Shown piece after piece: positions 17,324-26,180 of a DNA stretch of 34,971 bases. The translations under genes and the position numbers were made by a program. The notes beneath the pieces were generated by a model, which saw only the letters and a list, made by a program, of their open reading frames with translations, was not told the DNA's origin and made no database searches. Position 1 is the stretch's first letter. Each line of letters opens with the position of its first letter. This DNA comes from an uncultured Clostridia bacterium (lineage in GTDB: Bacteria > Bacillota > Clostridia > Lachnospirales > Cellulosilyticaceae), in contig CALJNR010000047.1 of the NCBI GenBank assembly GCA_937981575.1, forward strand, positions 1 through 34,971. The letters are read 5' to 3'.

Positions 17324-17530
17324 ATGAGCATTCAAAATGATTTAGAAAGGGCAGCTGCATACTGTGAAGCCATAAAGGGAAGTTATGCACTAATGGCTCA
17401 TTCAACGGAAGAGAAAGAGGCCAAACAGGTATTCAATTCAATGAAAACTGACATGGAAAATCATATTAAATTTCTTAATAATAGAATGGAATATCTTAAG
17501 CAAAATAATGATTTGATTAAGAATAAATAA
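17324..17530 (+). CDS. Small helical protein, DUF1657-like
   Basis: A 68-residue, all-helical hydrophilic protein. The pattern LERAAAYCEAIKGSYALMAH followed by EEKEAKQVFNSMKTDMENHI resembles DUF1657 proteins (also about 68 residues, with a conserved AKQ-x-F/Y core), which occur in spore formers. ATG 17324 is chosen because GAAAGAGGTGAT lies 5 bases upstream; the in-frame ATG at 17279 has no RBS. It precedes the CLC gene by 85 bases with no terminator, so they are likely co-transcribed. Family assignment is tentative. Confidence 0.6.
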   Translation: MSIQNDLERAAAYCEAIKGSYALMAHSTEEKEAKQVFNSMKTDMENHIKFLNNRMEYLKQNNDLIKNK

Positions 17531-17615
17531 GCTGAATTTAAAAATAGCAGCGTATGATAGATCTCAATATGCTCTTATCCAGACAAGTTATTATACAGCA
17601 TCGAGGAGACTTGTG

Positions 17616-18935
17616 ATGAAAAATAAAATAAATAAAGCTTTTAGGCAAGCTGAAGGCACAAAATATTTAGCATTTGCATTAACGCTTATGAAATGGATAT
17701 TTTGGGGAAGTATTATTGGGATAGTAGTGGGATCAACATCAGCTTTACTTCTAAGTGTCAACGATTTTCTTACTCAAGTAAGAGAGAAAAATCCTTCCAC
17801 ACTGCTTCTTCTCCCGGTTGGGGGGATAGTAATAGGCTATTTATATCAGTATCATGGAAATAACTCACGGAAAGGAAATGACTTAATTATAGAGCATATT
17901 CATCACGGACAGGGACAGATTCCTCTAAGAATGGGGCCTATAGTATTTATATCTACATTTATTACACATTTATTAGGTGGTTCAACAGGAAGAGAAGGGG
18001 CTGCTATTCAGATGGGAACAAGTATAGCAGAAGCAGTCAATAGAATTTTTAAAGTAGATAAGATAGATCGAAGAATTTTAATTATGAGCGGGATAAGTGG
18101 TGGGTTTGGTTCAGCATTTGGCACTCCTTTGGCAGGAACAATTTTTGGCATGGAGATCATCTCTTTAGGCAAGATGAAATACGAGGCATTTATTCCTTGT
18201 TTTGTTTCAAGCTTAGTAGGGCATCTAGTATCAGAAGCTTGGGGAGTTGAACATGAACATCATATTATAAAAAGTATTCCGGAGCTGACCGGATTGACCT
18301 TTATAAAGGTTATCGCTACAGCGATTATTTTTAGTTTTGCAAGTGTCTTATACAGCCAAATAAGGCATGGTATAAAGATGTTTTCAGAGAAGTATATGAA
18401 AAACCTAATGATACGAGCTGCAGTTGGAGGGCTCATAATTATAGCTTTGACTTATCTATTAGGAACAAGAGACTACCTTGGCCGAGGATTGCCTATCATT
18501 AATGAAGCCTTTGAAGGACATGTTTCTCCTCTTGCATTTTTAAATAAGATTATTTTTACTGCAGTTACAATGGGAACTGGTTTTCGGGGCGGAGAAGTTA
18601 TTCCTCTCTTTTTTGTAGGATCAACTTTAGGAAATGCCTTGTCAGCTTTAGTAGACTTGCCAACGTCATTTCTTGCTGCATTAGGGCTTATTGCCGTATT
18701 CAGCGGGGCTTCAAATGCACCAATAGCCTGCTTTATTTTTAGTGTTGAATCGTTTGAAGGGAAAGGAATTATTTTTTTCTTTATGGTTTGTCTCATTAGC
18801 TATATATTTTCTGGGCATCATGGCATCTATGCTGCGCAAAAAATATATGAACCTAAAAGCAGATTACTAAGTCTTCCGGAAGGTGAAACGATTAGTAAAA
18901 TTGAACAGAAAAAAGAGAATTTCAAAACACCCTGA
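17616..18935 (+). CDS. CLC-family anion channel/antiporter, CLC-F-like
   Basis: A 439-residue polytopic CLC protein. GREGA at 125-129 carries the gating glutamate E127, which in antiporters couples H+. KGNDLIIEHI (from K86) stands where chloride CLCs have GSGIPE, so the usual chloride-coordinating Ser is missing. GTGFRGGEVIPLFFVG is the third ion-pathway segment. These features, plus PLRMGP and THLLGGSTGREG, resemble the fluoride/proton antiporter (CLC-F) clade. Fluoride export is therefore my preferred function, but no fluoride riboswitch is seen upstream. ATG 17616 is favoured over GTG 17613 by its 7-base spacing from GAGGAG. The terminator stem begins inside the last codons. Confidence 0.88.
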   Translation: MKNKINKAFRQAEGTKYLAFALTLMKWIFWGSIIGIVVGSTSALLLSVNDFLTQVREKNPSTLLLLPVGGIVIGYLYQYHGNNSRKGNDLIIEHIHHGQGQIPLRMGPIVFISTFITHLLGGSTGREGAAIQMGTSIAEAVNRIFKVDKIDRRILIMSGISGGFGSAFGTPLAGTIFGMEIISLGKMKYEAFIPCFVSSLVGHLVSEAWGVEHEHHIIKSIPELTGLTFIKVIATAIIFSFASVLYSQIRHGIKMFSEKYMKNLMIRAAVGGLIIIALTYLLGTRDYLGRGLPIINEAFEGHVSPLAFLNKIIFTAVTMGTGFRGGEVIPLFFVGSTLGNALSALVDLPTSFLAALGLIAVFSGASNAPIACFIFSVESFEGKGIIFFFMVCLISYIFSGHHGIYAAQKIYEPKSRLLSLPEGETISKIEQKKENFKTP

Positions 18936-18955
18936 AGTCTCCCAAGGGTGTTTTG
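18923..18955 (+). terminator. Terminator overlapping the CLC stop codon
   Basis: CAAAACACCCT (18923-18933) pairs perfectly with AGGGTGTTTTG (18945-18955). The loop contains the rest of the stop codon and the stem ends in TTTT. Confidence 0.75.
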
Positions 18956-19163
18956 ACTAATGATATAAGTATATTTCCGTGGTAAATAAAAAGATTACTA
19001 AGGAATTAATAAGTTGAAAATAAATGAGATAGGATATAAAATTAAACTATACATCAGAAAGCTATATTTTATAGATTATATAGACAACTATAGTTTAGTT
19101 GGAACTAACATTTCTCTATAAAATAAGCAGCATTAAGTCTTAAATAATAGAAGGAAAAGTGAA

Positions 19164-19760
19164 ATGGGAAAATTCGATATTAATAGTTTTAAGTGGATTT
19201 ATGAGCCCAAAAAAAGTATTGTTACATCAGACAAAATAGTCATTGTGACAGAACCCAACACAGACTTCTGGCAGCGCACTTACTATGGATTTAGAAATGA
19301 TAATGCCCCGGCACTGTTAACAGAAACAATAGAAGAAGAGTTTTCCTTTACAGTTAAAGCAGAGTTTAACTCAAAGACAATGTATGACCAATGTGGTGTT
19401 ATTATCTATCAAGATAGTGAAAACTGGTTTAAAGCTTCTATTGAATATGAAAATAATCTCTATCAGAGGCTGGGAAGCGTAGTAACTAACAGAGGTTACT
19501 CAGATTGGGCGACAACAGATATTGATTCAAATATTAAATCAATGCATTACCGCTTAAGCCGAAGAGGAAGTGATTACTGCATTGAGAACTCTAGTGACGG
19601 TATTACCTTTAAGCAAATGCGAATTTTTCATTTGTTTGAAGGTGGGGGGAGCATACGATTTGGTGTTTATGCATGCAGTCCTATGGAGTCAAGTTTTGAT
19701 GCCATTTTTACAAAGATGAATATCTCGGAATGTATGTGGGGATCCCATACTGCGGAATAA
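19164..19760 (+). CDS. DUF1349 concanavalin-A-like protein
   Basis: A 198-residue protein of the DUF1349 family (LamG/concanavalin-like sandwich). Landmarks are TDFWQRTYYGFRND, FTVKAEFNSKTMYDQCGVII, DSENWFKASIEYE and later SDWATTDI and FGVYACSP. There is no signal peptide, so it acts in the cytoplasm. The biochemical role of the family is not established; the fold suggests carbohydrate binding. The RBS is AAGGAAA, 9 bases before ATG. It stands alone, 135 bases before the methyltransferase gene. Confidence 0.82.
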   Translation: MGKFDINSFKWIYEPKKSIVTSDKIVIVTEPNTDFWQRTYYGFRNDNAPALLTETIEEEFSFTVKAEFNSKTMYDQCGVIIYQDSENWFKASIEYENNLYQRLGSVVTNRGYSDWATTDIDSNIKSMHYRLSRRGSDYCIENSSDGITFKQMRIFHLFEGGGSIRFGVYACSPMESSFDAIFTKMNISECMWGSHTAE

Positions 19761-19895
19761 ATCAAATATTTATTAATAAAAGATACAAAAGCATAGAATA
19801 ATGAATTAATCTAAAACAAACACTATCAAAAGAAGTATATAAAAAAACAAGTGCTAAAAATCACAAGACGTGTAAGAAAAATCTAAGGAGAAATA

Positions 19896-21383
19896 ATGAT
19901 CAGAGACATTTATGACTGTATATTAAATGGCCAGGATGTAAGAAAAAATTTAATAGAATTAAGAAAAGAACTAAAAGAAGAGTCGAATAAAAATGCTTTT
20001 ACATACTTTTTGGCTGGAGATTATTCACACTTCTATAAGCTGTTAAAATCAGAAGATGCTAAAGTGCGTAAAAATGCTGCTTTAATCATGGGAGAACTTG
20101 CGGTTCCAGAATTTATGACTAAACTCTACGAAGCTTATGTCAAAGAAGATAAACTCTTTGTAAAAAGCGATTATCTTACAGCAATTCGCCATTATGATTA
20201 CCACTCACTGATACAAAAATTTAAAGAAAGACTAAGTATATTAACAAACAATGTTTTTGAAGAAACAAGTCTTAAGCATATTCGAGAAGAGATACGCATT
20301 TTAACTGAAATGCTGATTGAATCAGAAAAACCTGCCATGCACAGATTTACAGGGTATAAAGAAGAGTCAGATATCATTCTTCTGACCAATAGAGATCATA
20401 GCAAGGTTACTTTAGATCAGGTTCATAATAGCAGGGCTAAAACATTTGGGGCGGGTATTATCATAAGGACGAAAGATCTTGGCGAAATCATACCCATTAG
20501 GACTTACTCAGAACTTCTCTTTCGTTTAAATGAAGTAAGCAGTATAGAGGACTCATCCACACTAGGAGCTGAGGCCATTTATAAAGGGAGATTATTAGAT
20601 TTTCTAAGTGCAAGGCATGAAGGAGATCCGCCCTATTATTTTAGAATAGAAATAAAAAGCAAAATGCCGCTTGATAAAAAAAGTATGTTTGCCAAAAAGA
20701 TGGCTGCAGAGCTTGAACGTCTATCAGAGAGAAAACTCATTAACTCAACTTCTAATTATGAATTTGAACTAAGGCTTATAGAAAATAGAGAAGGCAGATT
20801 TAATGTACTTATTAAGCTGTATACGCTTAAGGATCAGCGGTTTAAATACCGTAAAAATACGATTGCGGCTAGTATAAACCCCGTTAATGCCGCACTTACT
20901 GCTATGCTTTCAAAATCCTATCTCAAAGAAGGGGCCGATGTACTAGATCCTTTCTGCGGGGTTGGAACGATGCTTATTGAGCGTAATAAAATTGTACCAG
21001 CTAAAATGATGTACGGCGTTGATATATTTGGAGAGGCAATTGAAAAAGCAAGAGAGAATGCAGAAGCAGATCAAAAAGAAATCTATTTTATCAATCGTGA
21101 CTTTTTTGATTTTACCCATGAGTATTTATTTGATGAAATATTTACGAATATGCCGACTGCCGGGGGACGAAAAACAGAAGAAGAGATAGAAATGCTTTAT
21201 ATGAGATTTTTCAATAGAGCTTTGGAGTTATTAAAAGACGAGGCTGTTATTGTACTTTATACAAGAAATAATGCTTTGGTTAAAAAAGGAATTAGAAATA
21301 AAAAAGAATATAGTATAATAGAAGAATATGAGCTTTCTAAAAAAGAGCAGACCTATGTCGTTATTCTTCAAGTAAAAAGGTAG
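19896..21383 (+). CDS. HEAT-like plus RlmL/Trm14-type SAM methyltransferase
   Basis: 495 residues in three parts. An all-helical N-terminus (about 1-150, KVRKNAALIMGELAVPEFMT) resembles HEAT/armadillo repeats. A middle region (about 150-310) could be a degenerate THUMP-like RNA-binding module. The C-terminal Rossmann methyltransferase (about 315-495) has motif I DPFCGVGTM (D351 onward) and acidic loop YGVDIF. The motif IV loop reads NMPTAGG (N418-T421) where N2-guanine and N6-adenine enzymes have NPPY/F. RNA guanine methylation is the family's usual reaction, but the altered loop makes target and activity uncertain. The RBS AAGGAG lies 6 bases before ATG. Confidence 0.8.
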   Translation: MIRDIYDCILNGQDVRKNLIELRKELKEESNKNAFTYFLAGDYSHFYKLLKSEDAKVRKNAALIMGELAVPEFMTKLYEAYVKEDKLFVKSDYLTAIRHYDYHSLIQKFKERLSILTNNVFEETSLKHIREEIRILTEMLIESEKPAMHRFTGYKEESDIILLTNRDHSKVTLDQVHNSRAKTFGAGIIIRTKDLGEIIPIRTYSELLFRLNEVSSIEDSSTLGAEAIYKGRLLDFLSARHEGDPPYYFRIEIKSKMPLDKKSMFAKKMAAELERLSERKLINSTSNYEFELRLIENREGRFNVLIKLYTLKDQRFKYRKNTIAASINPVNAALTAMLSKSYLKEGADVLDPFCGVGTMLIERNKIVPAKMMYGVDIFGEAIEKARENAEADQKEIYFINRDFFDFTHEYLFDEIFTNMPTAGGRKTEEEIEMLYMRFFNRALELLKDEAVIVLYTRNNALVKKGIRNKKEYSIIEEYELSKKEQTYVVILQVKR

Positions 21384-21447
21384 CAGTGATTTATTTAGTA
21401 GACTATAATAACATAACTTCTAAAAAAAGAAGCTATTTAATAAGTAG

Positions 21448-21502
21448 AGACAAACATCCCCTGATTTCAGCGAAATAAGCTGAAATCAGGGGATGTTTGT
21501 CT
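21448..21502. terminator. 24-bp perfect hairpin, probable terminator
   Basis: 21448-21471 pairs perfectly with 21479-21502 over GAAATAA. It follows the methyltransferase gene by 64 bases and lacks a strong T-run. Terminator is the likeliest role; an attenuator before the glycan operon is possible. Confidence 0.6.
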
Positions 21503-21623
21503 GTGGAATTTTAGCGAATAAATCACCTAATGTTATCATATATTATTTTAACTAAAGGATAAGGAAGAGACGCCTCAAGTAAAATGATTAAAGAGCAATC
21601 CACTAAGAAAGAAGGGGAACATT

Positions 21624-22496
21624 TTGGATCCAATACAAGATAATATAGAAGCAAATGATCATACACTCATTCATACGTTATTGTTCTTGGTAAGAGAAAA
21701 CAACATGAAGGAGGACCTGGAAGTTGCATCAAAGTGCCTAAGATCACTAGAAAAAAGCGCTTACAAGACAGTTGTTGTGTATAATCAAGGATGTTTTACA
21801 AACGATCAGCTTAAAAGTTTTTTGGATTTGTTTGGTTTAAAATGCATTGTAATAGGAAATGGAAATAATGCAGGGACTGTTATTGGACGACAAAGTTGTT
21901 TTGAATGGATAGAGGAGCATTATCAGAATGCAAGGTTTATCAGTGAACTGCATTTAGATATGGTTTTCACCAATGATTGGGAAAAACCACTGATTCATTA
22001 TTTAGATACTCATGATGAGCCTATTATAAGCTGTGGAATTATTGATAAGGATGGCTATATGAACTTTTTAGAAAAACGTGCTGAGCATTTTCAGGGAGAC
22101 CTAAGTATTACGGATGACTTTCTAATGCAGCTTAGGTGTGACCGAGTTGTACATGGATTTACGAATCCATGTATTCATGTTGCTGAGATTTTAAAGTGTA
22201 CCGGTGGATACAATCCTAAGTTTTTGAAAGGAAAACAGTGTTTTGAAGATGACAGCATGCTGCTTGGCTACTATTATTACTATGGGACAAGAGCCAGCTG
22301 GTATCCGAAGGTTAACTATAATTCAGTTGTTTATCATGCGGTGGCAGGACAGAGATTAGGCATGATGGACAGTGTACTTATTAACTATGAAGGCTTAGTG
22401 AGACAGTATGGCGCAATGGGACTTAAGCATCTTAGCGAGCTTCACAAAAGTTTATGGCATATTCGCTACTTTAAAGAGCAGTATGAGAGAATGTAA
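21624..22496 (+). CDS. Glycosyltransferase, GT-A (family 2-like)
   Basis: A 290-residue cytoplasmic protein. VVVYNQGCF and IGNGNNAGTVIGRQ near the N-terminus fit a nucleotide-sugar-binding Rossmann half. ISELHLDMVF (D112) is placed like the metal-binding acidic motif. GGYNPKFLKGKQCFEDDSML resembles the acceptor-side E-D-D motif of GT2 enzymes. No transmembrane segment is seen. The start codon is TTG with GAAGGGGA 5-6 bases upstream. It leads the capEFG genes (41 bases before capE), so it may transfer the L-FucNAc they supply. Donor and acceptor are inference. Confidence 0.72.
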   Translation: MDPIQDNIEANDHTLIHTLLFLVRENNMKEDLEVASKCLRSLEKSAYKTVVVYNQGCFTNDQLKSFLDLFGLKCIVIGNGNNAGTVIGRQSCFEWIEEHYQNARFISELHLDMVFTNDWEKPLIHYLDTHDEPIISCGIIDKDGYMNFLEKRAEHFQGDLSITDDFLMQLRCDRVVHGFTNPCIHVAEILKCTGGYNPKFLKGKQCFEDDSMLLGYYYYYGTRASWYPKVNYNSVVYHAVAGQRLGMMDSVLINYEGLVRQYGAMGLKHLSELHKSLWHIRYFKEQYERM

Positions 22497-22537
22497 TTTG
22501 CTCTGTAACATACCGTATCAGAAGAGGAGAATGCACT

Positions 22538-23569
22538 ATGTTTAAGAATAAAACCTTGATGATTACTGGGGGTACAGGTTCTTTTGGAAATGCTGTACTG
22601 GAGCGTTTTTTAAATACCGATATTGGAGAAATACGCATTTTTTCCCGGGATGAAAAAAAACAAGATGATATGCGTCATACATACAGCAGTGATAAAATCA
22701 AATATTACATAGGAGATGTTAGAGACTTAAGCAGTATTGAAAATGCCATGCATGGGGTAGATTATGTCTTTCAGTCCGCAGCACTTAAACAGGTGCCTTC
22801 TTGTGAATTTTTTCCACTTGAGGCCGTCAAGACTAATGTCATAGGAACGGATAATGTTCTGACAGCATGTATTAAAACAGGCGTTAAAAAAGTTATTTGT
22901 CTTTCAACGGACAAAGCAGCCTATCCGGTTAATGCCATGGGAACGTCTAAGGCAATGATGGAAAAAGTATTTGTAGCCAAGTCAAGAACAGTGGCGGAAG
23001 AGAAAACCCTCATTTGCGGCACCCGTTATGGGAATGTCATGTGCTCACGAGGTTCAGTTATTCCACTATTTATTGAGCAGATTAAGGCCGGGCAGCCACT
23101 GACAGTTACTGATCCAAATATGACACGGTTTATTATGAGTCTTGAGGAGGCTGTAGAGTTAGTTATATTTGCTTTTGAACATGCCCGTACAGGAGATATT
23201 ATGGTACAAAAGGCACCGGCCTGTACGATCGGGGTGCTTGCACAAGCAGTGAAAGAATTGTTTCATGCGGATAATCCGATTAAGGAAATCGGTATTCGGC
23301 ATGGAGAAAAAATGTATGAAACCCTTTTAACTAAAGAGGAATGGGCTCATGCGGTTGACATGGGAAATTTCTATAGAGTTCCGGCAGATCAGAGAGATCT
23401 TTATTATGATAAATACTTTAAAGGCAGCTGTACCCATTATGAACCTATTTTGGAGCTTAATTCCAATAATGCGACTCTTTTAACACTAAATGAGGTAAAG
23501 AAGAGACTGTTATCTCTTAAATACATTACAGACGAACTTATGGCCTGGCAGAATAGGCAAGTGAATTAG
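22538..23569 (+). CDS. capE: UDP-GlcNAc 4,6-dehydratase/5-epimerase CapE (FnlA/WbjB)
   Basis: First enzyme of UDP-N-acetyl-L-fucosamine synthesis; it converts UDP-GlcNAc to 4-keto-6-deoxy sugars with epimerisation. It is an SDR fold of 343 residues, matching S. aureus CapE in length. TGGTGSFGNAV is the NADP loop. SRDEKKQDDMRHTYSSDKIK, SAALKQVPSCEFFPLEAVKT and ICLSTDKAAYPVNAMGTSKA are family signatures. The catalytic motif is M-x-x-x-K (AMGTSK) in place of the usual YxxxK, a hallmark of this branch. GTRYGNVMCSRGSVIPLF follows. GAGGAG precedes ATG; capF begins 14 bases after the stop. Confidence 0.95.
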   Translation: MFKNKTLMITGGTGSFGNAVLERFLNTDIGEIRIFSRDEKKQDDMRHTYSSDKIKYYIGDVRDLSSIENAMHGVDYVFQSAALKQVPSCEFFPLEAVKTNVIGTDNVLTACIKTGVKKVICLSTDKAAYPVNAMGTSKAMMEKVFVAKSRTVAEEKTLICGTRYGNVMCSRGSVIPLFIEQIKAGQPLTVTDPNMTRFIMSLEEAVELVIFAFEHARTGDIMVQKAPACTIGVLAQAVKELFHADNPIKEIGIRHGEKMYETLLTKEEWAHAVDMGNFYRVPADQRDLYYDKYFKGSCTHYEPILELNSNNATLLTLNEVKKRLLSLKYITDELMAWQNRQVN

Positions 23570-23583
23570 AGGGGGATTGCCAG

Positions 23584-24693
23584 ATGAAGGTGCTTATAAC
23601 AGGAGCTGGAGGATTTATTGGCAAAAACTTAGCTGCAGAGCTCAAAAACCGAGGATATGACCATCTTTTGGAATATGATATGCATACTGAAGAACAGGTT
23701 TTAGAGGCATATGTACGTGAATGTGATTTTGTATTTCATTTAGCCGGAGTGAATAGGCCTAAAGAAGAGGAGGACTTTTTTAAGGGCAATGTTGAGTTTA
23801 CAGCCAGGCTTCTTGATCTGCTTAAAAAATATCAAAATAGAGCTCCTGTAGTCTTTGCTTCTTCTGTTCAAGCCGCGCTTAATAACCCATACGGGATAAG
23901 TAAAAGAAAAGGCGAAGAGTTGTTAGCTGCTTATACGAATGAAACAGGGGCGAAAACTTTTGCTTACCGCCTTGCCAATGTCTTTGGGAAATGGTGCAGA
24001 CCTAATTATAACAGTGCAGTAGCAACTTTCTGCCATAATATAGCAAGGAATTTACCTATTCATATATCGAACGAAAATGCAGAAGTTAGGCTCATTTATA
24101 TTGACGATATACTTGAAGCATTTATTAATACAATGGAAGGAAAAGAGTATCATACGGAAAGATATTATGAAATTAATCCGGTCTATCAAATAGCCCTTGG
24201 GGAATTGACTTGGCTTATCCGAATTTTTAAAAAGAGCAGGGGAGACCTTAGTATTCCTAATATGTCAGATGAATTTACAAAAAAGCTCTATAGTACGTAC
24301 TTAAGTTATCTGCCGGAAGATCAACTAAGTTATCCACTTGAGATGAAAAAAGACCCGCGAGGCTCTTTTACTGAATTTATCCGTACGCCTGATCGAGGAC
24401 AAATATCAGTTAATATATCAAAGCCTGGTATCATAAAAGGAAATCATTGGCATCATACCAAAAATGAGAAGTTTTTAGTAGTAAGCGGAAGAGGCTTGGT
24501 GCAGCTTCGGAAACTCGGCAGCGATCAAGTGATCACGCATAAGGTAAGCGGAGAAAAACTAGAAGTTATTGACATCCCCCCTGGATATGCTCACAACATA
24601 ATCAATGAAGGGGAGTCAGACATGGTCACTCTTATTTGGGCTGATAGTCCATTTGACCCCAAAAATCCAGATACTTATTACTTGGAAGTATAA
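23584..24693 (+). CDS. capF: Bifunctional reductase/epimerase CapF (FnlB/WbjC)
   Basis: Second enzyme of the L-FucNAc route: C3 epimerisation and C4 reduction to UDP-6-deoxy-L-talosamine-type product. The N-terminal SDR domain (about 1-245) has TGAGGFIGKNLA and the catalytic pair Y103/K107 in NPYGISK. The C-terminal cupin (about 255-369) has KGNHWHHTKNEKFLVVSGRG and PPGYAHNI, whose histidines match the Zn site of S. aureus CapF. At 369 residues it is full length. GAGGGGG is the RBS. It lies between capE and capG. Confidence 0.95.
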   Translation: MKVLITGAGGFIGKNLAAELKNRGYDHLLEYDMHTEEQVLEAYVRECDFVFHLAGVNRPKEEEDFFKGNVEFTARLLDLLKKYQNRAPVVFASSVQAALNNPYGISKRKGEELLAAYTNETGAKTFAYRLANVFGKWCRPNYNSAVATFCHNIARNLPIHISNENAEVRLIYIDDILEAFINTMEGKEYHTERYYEINPVYQIALGELTWLIRIFKKSRGDLSIPNMSDEFTKKLYSTYLSYLPEDQLSYPLEMKKDPRGSFTEFIRTPDRGQISVNISKPGIIKGNHWHHTKNEKFLVVSGRGLVQLRKLGSDQVITHKVSGEKLEVIDIPPGYAHNIINEGESDMVTLIWADSPFDPKNPDTYYLEV

Positions 24694-24712
24694 AGGCAGA
24701 AAGGAGAACGCC

Positions 24713-25834
24713 ATGGAGAAAATGAAAGTTATGACCATACTGGGAACACGACCCGAGATTATTCGCCTTTCTGCCTGTATTAAGGCTTTTGATAAGTACT
24801 TTGATCATATTCTTGTGCACACTGGTCAAAATTGGGACTATACACTAAATGAAGTATTTTTTAAAGATTTAGAACTAAGGGCACCTGATTATTATCTGAA
24901 TAGTGCAGGTAAAGACTTAGGAGAAACATTAGGCAATATCATTTCAAAATCATATGAAATTATAGTGAAAGAAAATCCAGAAGCTCTGCTCATTCTAGGA
25001 GATACAAACTCAGCACTCTCAGCTATTTCGGCTAAAAGATTAAAGGTTCCCATTTTTCATATGGAAGCAGGGAATAGATGTTGGGATTGGAACGTACCAG
25101 AAATGATCAACAGAAAGATCGTTGATCATATTGCGGATATTAATCTGCCGTATACCGAGCACTCGCGCAGATATTTAATAGCGGAGGGCATAGACGGGAA
25201 AACGATATTTGTGACGGGCTCTCCAATGACAGAGGTTCTTTCACATTATCTAACAAAAATTAATGCGAGCGACGTTGTAAGACGGCTTGGTCTGGAAAAA
25301 GGCAGCTATTTTTTAGTTTCTGCTCATCGGGAGGAAAATATCGATAATAAGCAACACTTTATGACTCTTATGACTTCTATTAATAGTATTGCAGACAAAT
25401 ATCAAAGGCCAGTGATTTACTCAACGCACCCTAGAACCATGAAAATGATAGAAACAAGACAGTTTAAATTCCATCCTTTGGTAAGAAATTTGAAGCCTTT
25501 TGGTTTTATAGATTATAATAAACTGCAGTTAGATGCTTACTGCGTTCTGTCGGACAGCGGCACCTTGTCAGAAGAAAGTGCGATACTAAGATTTCCGGCA
25601 GTACTTATCAGAACTTCTACTGAAAGGCCGGAAGTGCTTGATAAAGGAAGCGCTGTTATTGGGGGGATAAATCCTAAGGAAATAGAACAAAGCATTGAGC
25701 TTGCAACGGCGTATAAAGAAATTGCGGAGCATAGTATACCAGCAGATTACACAGATTTAAATGTTTCAATAAAAGTGACTAATATTATTCAAAGCTATGC
25801 AAAGATTGTAAATATGATCACATGGAGAAAATAG
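24713..25834 (+). CDS. capG: UDP-N-acetylhexosamine 2-epimerase CapG (FnlC/WbjD)
   Basis: The last step, C2 epimerisation to UDP-L-FucNAc, by a WecB-type non-hydrolysing 2-epimerase of 373 residues. Motifs in order are LGTRPEIIRLSACIK, HTGQNWDYTLNEVFFKDL, HMEAGNRCWDWNVPEMINRK, VSAHREENID, YSTHPRT and LSDSGTLSEES (UDP-binding). NRCWDWNVPEMINRK instead of the WecB NLxSPWPEExNR pattern is typical of the CapG/FnlC branch. The true start is ATG 24713 (RBS AAGGAG at 24701); the frame extends back to 24605 inside capF but without an RBS. A terminator follows. Confidence 0.95.
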   Translation: MEKMKVMTILGTRPEIIRLSACIKAFDKYFDHILVHTGQNWDYTLNEVFFKDLELRAPDYYLNSAGKDLGETLGNIISKSYEIIVKENPEALLILGDTNSALSAISAKRLKVPIFHMEAGNRCWDWNVPEMINRKIVDHIADINLPYTEHSRRYLIAEGIDGKTIFVTGSPMTEVLSHYLTKINASDVVRRLGLEKGSYFLVSAHREENIDNKQHFMTLMTSINSIADKYQRPVIYSTHPRTMKMIETRQFKFHPLVRNLKPFGFIDYNKLQLDAYCVLSDSGTLSEESAILRFPAVLIRTSTERPEVLDKGSAVIGGINPKEIEQSIELATAYKEIAEHSIPADYTDLNVSIKVTNIIQSYAKIVNMITWRK

Positions 25835-25848
25835 AGAATTAAAGACCG

Positions 25849-25876
25849 AGGTGTACATTCAATGTACACCTTTTTA
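25849..25876 (+). terminator. Terminator of the capEFG operon
   Basis: AGGTGTACA (25849-25857) pairs with TGTACACCT (25863-25871), 5-base loop, then TTTTT. Confidence 0.85.
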
Positions 25877-26180
25877 CATGCCAACATACATAATACAAGA
25901 TAAAAAGGCTATTAGGAAAACGAACTATTTGTATTAAAACGGAATAGTTTGATTAATTAACCAGACCAGTCTTTTTGGTGTCTTATGAGGTATAGTAAAG
26001 CAACTAAGGAATTTATTACTAAGGCTTTAGGCAGATATCCCAAACTTCTGGATAATATTGTTTTCACGGATGAAGCAGATCAGATTTTAAGTAGATGGAA
26101 GATATTAAGAAATTAGACACGAATCTACAGCGGCGGAATAAAATATAGTGTAACCCCCTGAGGGGCATAAGGAGGGAGCC
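25877..26180 (+). other. Intergenic region before the second glycan operon
   Basis: After the capG terminator it holds an AACTATT/AATAGTT inverted pair (25923-25929 and 25943-25949) and a 43-codon frame (separate entry). The leader of the dehydratase gene ends with CCCCCTGAGGGG and AAGGAGG. Promoter signals are unclear. Confidence 0.4.
25985..26116 (+). CDS. Small ORF of 43 codons, possibly a gene remnant
   Basis: It reads MRYSKATKEFITKALGRYPK and ends SRWKILRN. The composition is protein-like (amphipathic, DEADQ stretch), but no Shine-Dalgarno precedes the ATG and I recognise no family. It may be the 3' remnant of a lost gene or chance. Confidence 0.2.
   Translation: MRYSKATKEFITKALGRYPKLLDNIVFTDEADQILSRWKILRN

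Noticed and set aside
17531..17615. Fluoride riboswitch before the CLC gene
   Set aside because: The conserved GGCGATGG and CTGATGACTCC-like segments are not present in the 85-base leader.
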